Assembly (NCBI RefSeq): GCF_945859705.1
Contig: NC_079134.1
Coordinates: 82,585,061-82,649,060, forward strand
DNA length: 64,000 nt
From: Episyrphus balteatus
Lineage: Eukaryota > Arthropoda > Insecta > Diptera > Syrphidae
Reading direction: 5' to 3'
The notes beneath the pieces are model-generated. The model was given only the letters and a program-made list of their open reading frames with translations. It searched no databases and was not told where the DNA came from. Of this stretch, positions 56,637-64,000 are shown piece by piece. Position 1 is the stretch's first letter; the number at the start of each line of letters is the position of its first letter. The translations under genes were made by a program, and so were the position numbers.

Positions 56637-57840
56637 TTCCCCTTCTTAATGACCCACAGTATGGCTTTCGTAGCAATAGATCCACTGGTGATTTGATGGT
56701 TTATCTCAACGATCAGTGGAACAAATCTTTACATCGTTTTGGAGAAAGTAAGATTGTTGCGCTTGATATTTCAAAGGCATTTGATAGAGTTTGGCATCAA
56801 GCTCTCTTATCGAAAATGCTTGCATTCGGTATTGATGAATCTCTTTTTCGTTGGATTAGAAATTACCTTTCGAACCGTTCAATTCAAGTCGTTTTGGATG
56901 GATTCAAGTCTGAAACCCATAATATAAACGCTAATGTGCCCCAGAGCTCCGTTTTGTGTCCGACTCTCTTTCTCATTTTCATTAATGATTTGCTCTCTGA
57001 AACTTCTAATCCATTAAATTGTTTCGCAGATGATAGTACCCTCAGCTTTTCATATTCGTTTGAAGATTCCACACCCATGTCCTTCGGATGTGGAACTCCA
57101 AAGGCAAAATATGATAAGCTCATTAAATTCTGATCTCGAATGCATCTACGAAACCGCGTAGAATTTAATGCTTCAGAAACACAATGCTGTTTACTATCAT
57201 TAAAACGAAACCTTCCCCCTTTGCCACTATCCATGAGTGGTACTTGCATCGAGGAAACTGATCAGCTTTCGATTCTAGGTATGTCCATTACAAACTACCT
57301 TTTGTGGAATGAGCACATATTCGATGTAGACAAAAACTCTGCGAAATGCTTAGGTTTCCTGGGAAGATGTAAGAAATATTTCACCCCTTCTGATCTGGCT
57401 ATAATTTATAAAGTATATATTCGTCCAAAGCTCGAGTATAATTCCCATATCTGGGCAGGTGCTCCTAAGACCCACTTGAGTTATTTGGATAGAATTCAAA
57501 ATAGAGCTTTTGAAATGATAGGTGATAGCACCGCCGGAATGTATCATGCCTGTCCTTATTTTATAGGTACTTTTTAAAAAAATGTTCTAATGAAATAGCT
57601 AGCTGCATTCCTCCCCTTAAACAATTCAACCGTGATACTCGTACTTCAAGGAATGCCCATCAGTTTACACTTGAGCCCAATTACGGACGTACCATCAAAT
57701 ACAGAGATTCTTTCTTTAGTCGCACTATGAGAATGTGGAATGCATTACCCGGCTCAGTTTTTCCTTCCCATTTTAATGTCCTGAGCTTTAAAACTAATGT
57801 GCATCGGTTTTTCCTTATAAACCCCTCCCTCTTTTCCTAA
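56637..57840 (+). pseudogene. CR1/Jockey-type RT, 3' part
   Basis: Reads LLNDPQYGFRSNRSTGDLMV, IVALDISKAFDRVWHQALLS, NVPQSSVLCPTLFLIFINDL and CFADDSTLSF, in which the usual YADD has become FADD and the PQGSVLSP block is mutated. Then a break near 57120, YNSHIWAGAPKTHLSYLDRI, a frameshift near 57560, and the C-terminal end RMWNALPGSVFPSHFNV with a stop at 57838. It probably continues the fragment at 37760-37973, interrupted by the ~18.6-kb nest. Frameshifts and mutated motifs show it is old. Confidence 0.8.
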
Positions 57841-59629
57841 CGCTCGCACTGTGTTGATACATATTAAGGGTACCCAAAACCCCTTTAGTGCGCGCAGATT
57901 ATATAAAAAAAAGGAAAATAAAACAAATTTATAGCCATATTTAGTATTCAATATAATCATTTAAATATGTAAAGAAAATTGTGAGTTTCCAATAAAATTA
58001 TTTGGATTTTGACAAAATATTATTTAAAAAACCGCATTTTAGTTTAGAAATACTATATTAATAAATGCATTTTTTTCAATAAATTTTGTTTAATATCCAA
58101 ATAACTAATCGAAAATTCAATTTTCTTCCAAATGTTTTAAACCTTTATGTTGAATACTAAATGTGGCTCTCAAATAAATTTGTTTAATTTTCCTGAATTT
58201 TCAATTTTTTTTTGCCGAAAAAGCAGCTTTTTATGTTGAATATTCACGTTTTTTATTTTAATTTTAAGCATTTGTGCTGAAAAATAGGGTAAATGTGTTG
58301 AAAAATCAACTACGGTTGATTAAATTTAAGCAAACTTTTGGGAATAAATTTTAGAATAAATTAGAATAAATTCAACAATTATGTTGAATTCTAATCATTT
58401 TATGCTGAATTTCTCATTTAATTTTGATTGGTTTAAACATTTATGTTAAATATTCAACAGATAATGTTGAATTTTAATTAATTCAAAATTATTTTTCAAC
58501 AAATTTCAACTAAAATTCAACAAGTAGATATGCTTAAAAGCCAACAATATTTCCTGCATTTGGTGCGCAATAATGTTGAAAATTAAGTAACGTTGTTGAA
58601 AAGTCAGATTTTTTTTATATTTGATAGGTCAGTTGAAATATCAGCAAAATGAGTTGAATATTAAAAATAAAAGCTTAATTTTTACAGATATTGTTTATTT
58701 TTAAACATATTTGTTGAAAAAGGTACGATATTTTCTTATTAAAAATTAGACATTATTTGTTGATTTTTCAACAATTCCGGGGTAAATTTTATATAAATAT
58801 GTTTAATATTCAGCTAATATTGCTTAAAAAACTGGGATTTACGATCTACGATATACGATCTAGAAAATGCTTACTTTTTAGTGTGTTGAAAATTAAACAA
58901 TCGCTTTTTTCGACCAAATGTTGAATAAAAAACATCGGAAAGTCGTGTTGAAAATTACTACAATTATTGTAACGGACCGGTTACATACCTACAATAATTG
59001 GAGTAATTTTCAGCAAAAATCTCGAGACTGTAGATCTGAATGTTGAAAAATGCCAAGCAATCACATATTCCCGGAAACGACTCCTCCACCACGTGACTAT
59101 TTTATCAATGAATATGTTGTTTCAAGAGTAACAACCCAACGGCGGATCCAGGTGGGGGGGGGGGGGGGCACATGCGTTGAAGTACACACTTAAACAAATT
59201 GCACTTTTTTGGTTTTTTTTAACATTACTGTTTTTAAAATAGCGCAACACGTTACACCATTGCATAACCTATATATTATTGAACTGCTGCATATGTAGAA
59301 CAATCTCGCATTTGAAGAGTTTTCCAAGGCTTGCACCCCGAAAATAAAGACCCCTTGAAAAAAAAACTCCTCAAAAACGACCCTCACTTATAGATTTTTA
59401 TAAATATTATGTTTTTGAGAAAATATCTTTAGGGATGCCTTTAAAAACATGGAAAGAAATAGTATTCCAAATTTCAAAAGAATCGGTAGTTTTGAAGTTA
59501 TGAGGTGAACCAGTTTTGAAAACATTAGGTAGTTTTGGGGAGAACGATTTAAAGTTTTGAGCTCTGGACTAAAACGTTCGTAAGCGAAATATTAAAATAC
59601 TCATAACTTGGTCAATTTGTCTGCAATAT
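57841..59629. other. AT-rich non-coding DNA
   Basis: Many TTGAATATTCAAC-like words suggest a decayed AT-rich repeat between about 57950 and 58960. A 15-G run lies at 59154-59168. No gene is recognised. Confidence 0.6.
59154..59168 (+). repeat. poly(G) run
   Basis: Fifteen consecutive G residues in otherwise AT-rich DNA. Confidence 0.95.
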
Positions 59630-60448
59630 AGGGTAGAAGGGGGAGCATTTGCCAGTGGGGTGCCTTTGCCAGTCCAGGTTTTTTTCCAAACCAACAGAAT
59701 ATTAAATACCGAAAAATCATTTTCTGTTGCACATTTATGATTGAAAACTTTCCACAAAGTTTGACAGCTTTTGGCTGGACACGAAATAAATTAGAAGCTT
59801 GTGTTTTTTTTTTTAGTTTTTTAATGTTGAAAACCAAAATATGAAGGCACATAATCGTCGTAAATTTTTAATATTTGTCTTGTTAAATTACTTTTTTATA
59901 CAAATATCTTTTAAAAATTATGTATACTATGCTGTGTAGAAGTGATTTTTTTATTGTTTAACTTATAAAAAAGTTATAAGTGAATTTTTGAAAGATTAGC
60001 TTGTGGGGTGCATTTGCCATTTTTTTTTGGGTAGGTTTTGCTCTGGCAAATGTACCCCATGGGGTATATTTGCCAGAAGCAAGCTTCCTCAAAAGAGGAT
60101 GACAGAATCCTTAAAAATCAATCCCTTCTTCGTACTTTCAGCTAAAAAGAAGTTTTGTTTATGATTATTGGTTTTATTTGTATTAACTTTGATATTTAGG
60201 TTACTGGCAATCCCTCCCCACCCCCGCGGCAAAGCCTCCCACCTGGGGAGGCTTTGCCACATCACTTTTCGTTTTTTTGAATAAATTATTAAAAATATAA
60301 ATAATTAATATATCAAGATGAAAAAAATATTTAAGTGAAGATGATATAGTCAATAATAATATCAGATATAAAAAAATTAAAAGAAACGTAAAAACTTTGC
60401 GTTATATCAATTTTCCTAAATCCTGGCAAATCCTCCCCCTTCTACCCT
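59630..60448. mobile_element. ~820-bp non-autonomous TIR element
   Basis: Left end GGGTAGAAGGGGGAGCATTT, right end the reverse complement of GGGTAGAAGGGGGAGGATTT. TA lies on each outer side, suggesting a TA target. The words TTTGCCAG/CTGGCAAA recur at least eight times inside, in both orientations. A GC-rich hairpin (CCTCCCACCTGGGGAGG) lies near 60235. No transposase. Confidence 0.7.
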
Positions 60449-60580
60449 ACCTACAATTTGAACACAATATTTTTGAGATGTAAAAAAAAACTTGGTTTCC
60501 CGGGAAAAAAGTATGTTTCAGTTTTTTTTTTAATCCTTAGGAAATTTAATATTAATTAGAATATAGTAGTTAATATTTCA

Positions 60581-61058
60581 ATTCAATTCAATTTTGTTTT
60601 ATTGAACATACTATATACAATTGACTTAAGCTTAACTTATTTCTAAGAAGATACATTGATTGATATAAAATTTGTTGGCACATATGGGGCCTAACCTTAT
60701 ACAATGGATAAAAGATAAAATATATATAAATATAGTACATGAATAGGCTTAATTTTACAAGTCTGCTGACTAGGTTATCCTCGGGGTGTTCCGTCCCGGT
60801 TGTCCAGTTGTGGTATTGATTATGGTGGGTTGGGTGGTATGGCATTTAGCCGCGGTAGTAGGCTGATTGCGTATCGGCGTAAAAGTAAACTACTTCCTCG
60901 TTGTCGGTTGGGATTATGTGCTCATCCAGAATATCCAAAGCACTTAGGTATCTGGGTTCGGGATGTCGTTGTTGGGTTCTCATGCTTCTCATCAGCTGAT
61001 TGGGGTGGTTGGCGATGCTTCCGACAAGTTTCTTTGCAGCAGATACTTTTCCAACGGT
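60581..61058 (-). pseudogene. diverged 3' end of the Jockey-type family
   Basis: The minus strand matches the C-terminus and 3' UTR of the element at 52984-56149: the stop context TTTAGCCGCGGTAG, the adjoining coding words, and the UTR words TTGTTGGCACA and GGGGCCTAAC. Its tail is AATTG repeats after AATAAA. It is 5'-truncated and contains substitutions throughout. The element's tail repeat has changed from AAACTT to AATTG. Confidence 0.85.
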
Positions 61059-61356
61059 AGTATTTAATATTTGACTAAAAACTATACCGGGTCATTAAAC
61101 AATGGTATAAATGTGTCCATAATATTGCAAAATTGTATACAAAACTATTTAATGAAACAACGTGGTATTTCATAGCCCTCTTGGACGTAAACATTAGTAG
61201 ATAGTAAAAGAGAAACTGAAACCGGACTTTTCATTTTTACTTGCGATATAGGTACTATAGGGCAAGTTTAGGATTCGTAAAAAAAATCGAACTCGAGATA
61301 ACAATTTTACATGACATTACGATGATGGAGAATGCCAAAAAAGTGGGTCCGGCAAT

Positions 61357-61415
<59 letters not shown>

Positions 61416-62240
61416 GAACCTCGAGCTACATCCTAAACTACTGAAGCGATTTTCTTTAAACTTGGTAGTTAACAGTTTTGAGTGATTCCCTAGAGGAGAA
61501 ATTGAAGTTTTTTTTTTAGGACCAAAACTAACGGTACCTGTCATATAACGGAAACAGAAAAGTTGATTTATTTCAAAAACGGCTCTAACGATTTTGATTA
61601 AAATTTTTCTGCTTACTGTTACAGATAAGAGCCTTCTTTGACAATAAAAAAAATATTTTTTGTACCGTTATTAACGGTACCTGCCATAGAACGGTTTTTT
61701 TGATTTATGAATTTCTCATAAACGACATAACAGATTTCGACCAAATTTTTAATACAGAAACGTTTAATCAATCATTATTTAAAAAAATTTAAAATTTTTC
61801 AAAAACCACATTTTTGGATTTTTAAAAAATATTTCAAAATTTTTTTTTGAAAAATCAATTTTTTGGAAACGAGTTGGTGAAAAAATTTGAAATTTTGTTT
61901 TTATGTGTACATTAATTATTTATTCAAAATTGCATATCAACTTTTTTTTTGAAAAATGTTAGAAAATTTTTATATATAAAAAATTATTTTTTTAAAAAAC
62001 GGCTCTAACGATTTTCGAAAATTTTTTTCTAAAAATTCCTTTTTATACTAGAAATAAAATGGCATACTTTGTTTTTTGTAAAAGATCATTTAAAACGGTA
62101 TTTTATTATTTATAAAAACGGATTTTATTTTTTTTGTACCACTAACGAAAAATTCCGTGAAAATATCAAATATAATTTTGTTCAGTAAAAAACTTTAACA
62201 TTAGAGTAACTTTTACCATAAGAGCAAGTACGTGCGACCC
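61059..62240. repeat. unclassified repeat with TCTG microsatellite
   Basis: (TCTG)n at 61357-61413 with one interruption. Downstream, the words AACGGTACCTG(T/C)CATA and AAAACGGCTCTAACGATTTT each recur, so this is a degenerate direct repeat. The sequence after the microsatellite resembles dispersed insect repeats, but I cannot name it. No gene. Confidence 0.6.
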
Positions 62241-62289
62241 CAGTCGTGCAATTTATTTCTAATGATCCAACAAGTGCTTAAGGATGCTA

Positions 62290-64000
62290 CCCCCTTCGGG
62301 TAGGGGAAAAGAAAGAATATACCCGAGGTAGGCATGCCTGTCGTAAGAGGCGACTAAAATCCACCCTCCGTATACTGAGAATGACGTATACAAAATATGG
62401 AATGAATAAAACAGAAAGATATAATACCCCAGGTGGCAATTCAGATTTTCTGGAAAATCCACCCTCTTCGGAGGTCGGCTCTAAGGATTCTGGGGAGAGC
62501 CAATTATTCCAATTCGAACACTTGATAAATCCGTTTTCAAGAAAACCCATGATAACTCGATCACCACCACCAACATCGAGTGTATCCGGGCAAAAGAGTC
62601 CGCCCAAAACGCCAGAGCGTGCAAAAGAAGACTTAGAGAAAGTAGAAAGTCTTGTAAAAGACAATAAAGATATTCGTCAAAGGCTCGACGAAACATGCAA
62701 CTCTATCAAGAGTTGAAAGAAGAAATAAAATTTCTCAGAAATGAAAATGAGGCCTTAAAGAAAGCACAGCAAGAAATCGATATTCTTCGCAAAGAAAATG
62801 TTATGTTGAAAAAAAAACTAAAACAGAAATAGAATCAAAAGAAACTCCACAGCAAGTGGATATTGTTGAATATAAAACAGACGAAGAAGAACTAGAACGT
62901 GAAACGAAAAGATCCTCAAAAAGACGTACCAAAAAACGTAAAGCTTCGTCCCCACCAGAGGATGCATCCTCTTCCGAAACGGAAGAAGCGAATGTAGAAG
63001 TAAATAAAGAAAACGATAAAAATAACAAAGAAAAACCTGTTAAAATAAGGCCACCGCCACCGATTAATGTTGTCGGGGTTGCGGAGTTCAATAAATTACA
63101 AACTATTTTAAAGGCGTTACCGCCGCCGAATTTTTAAGTTATCTCGCTTAATAACAACAAGTGGAAAGTTTGTGTAAAAGACTCCGATAACTATCGTCTC
63201 CTTTCGCGAAGACTAACGAAGAAAAAGTAGAGTGGTACACATACGAAAACAAATCGGAAAGACCTCTACGCGTCGTGGCGAGGGGCTTACACTCCTCATG
63301 CCAAAAAAATGATGTCATCAGTGATCTTAAAGAACAAAATTACAAGATTTTAAATGCTGAAAACATCGTCAAGAAGGAAAAACAACAAAAAGATAAAGAA
63401 ACAGTCGTGGTACAACGTGGCCTCCCACTATTCATACTCACGTTTGATAAAACAGAAAAACTAGAGGAAATCTAAAAAATTAAAACAATACTTAACCTCG
63501 TTGTAAAGATCGAACCTCTAAGAAACCGTACAAAGCAAGTACCTCAGTGTAAACGCTGTCAAGGCTTCAACCACACGCAAACCTATTGCAAAAAAGAACC
63601 TAGGTGTGTGAAATGCGCGGGAAAGCATTTAACTCCAGACTGTACCGGAAATAGCAAAACTCCAGCGAAGTGCATTAATTGCAATGGAAGTCACACGGCA
63701 AGCTATAGAGGCTGTGAAGTAGCCAAAGAGCTACAAAAACGCCGAGAAAAAACTCACACACAAAGAAAACCATTGAAGCAAACAGAAAACCCAATTTCTA
63801 AGACACCTAAAAGGGCAAATACAGTAAGACCCAATACCGGCAAAGAAAATACAACGCCATCAACATCAAAGACATCTCCAGAAAAAAGTAGTGCAAACTC
63901 ATACGCCAAAGCGGCAGCTACACCCGTAATAAATCATCCTGAACCTGACGCATTTTCTCAATGTTTGGCTTTAATCTTGTCAAAATTTGAGGATCAGGTC
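62290..64000 (+). pseudogene. broken Jockey-type ORF1 (gag-like), runs off the right edge
   Basis: A leader (GCATGCCTGTCGTAAGAGGC at 62333) is followed by plus-strand frames that chain together across breaks: 62381-62716 (polar N-terminus), a coiled-coil part near 62700-62830, 62856-63137 (acidic/basic linker ending in a proline-rich GVAEFNKLQTIL), and 63275-63475 (RPLRVVARGLHSSCQKNDVI, GLPLFILTF). After an in-frame TAA at 63473 come three zinc knuckles: CKRCQGFNHTQTYC, CVKCAGKHLTPDC and a CINCNGSHTASY...C (about 63548-63717). The order PRE_C2HC-like domain then knuckles is that of Jockey-group ORF1. Several frameshifts and a stop make it a pseudogene. Its ORF2, if any, lies outside the window. 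Confidence 0.8.

Overview
This is a window of repeat-dense eukaryotic nuclear DNA, almost certainly from an arthropod and probably an insect. The grounds are R1-clade, Jockey-type, Gypsy, Penelope-like, MULE and hAT elements nested in AT-rich DNA, a transposase gene with GT-AG introns, and TATA-box LTRs. I recognise no ordinary single-copy host gene. Every confident coding region belongs to a mobile element. Species cannot be told from the sequence.

Layout. Positions 1-24628 are kilobase-long (TAA)n/(TTA)n tracts holding copies of one R1-clade (TRAS/SART-like) non-LTR retrotransposon. A 5'-truncated piece sits at the left edge on the minus strand. Two full-length copies with intact ORF1 and ORF2 lie at 7992-13290 and 16269-21558. 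In all three the sense strand is the TTA strand, so the family looks specific for TTA microsatellites. Positions 24629-26508 are a ~106-bp satellite. Positions 26722-28912 hold a Penelope-like GIY-YIG endonuclease remnant split by a 1.8-kb non-autonomous hAT element with a perfect 8-bp target duplication.

The most striking region is 29535-32061. It holds eight near-identical 316-bp units, four inverted and then four direct, and each carries a complete hammerhead ribozyme of type III topology. The whole block is bounded by an 11-bp target duplication. A second, sequence-unrelated family with the same architecture and nearly the same inferred unit length lies at 36713-37258. In both families the two ribozyme hairpin loops are complementary over 9-10 nt although their sequences differ. 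These look like animal retrozymes, i.e. small circular-RNA retroelements, probably mobilised by another element's reverse transcriptase.

Positions 32130-37609 contain decayed transposase-like and uncharacterised gene remnants, a 1475-bp TIR element with 9-bp target duplications and an internal 384-bp perfect palindrome, and small MITEs. Positions 37760-57840 are a CR1/Jockey-type RT pseudogene split by ~18.6 kb of nested insertions. These are a very young Gypsy element (38737-44974, TSD ATAT) with a putative -1 frameshift signal, a 1.4-kb inverted-repeat element around it, an intact three-exon FLYWCH/MULE transposase (47829-50756), a hairpin-rich tandem repeat (50880-52390) and a minus-strand Jockey-type element with a 15-bp TSD (52984-56149). 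Positions 57841-64000 are AT-rich DNA with a TIR element (59630-60448), a decayed Jockey 3' end and a broken Jockey-type ORF1 running off the right edge.

Boundaries and identities were read by eye and no database search was run. Family names are inferences from motifs.
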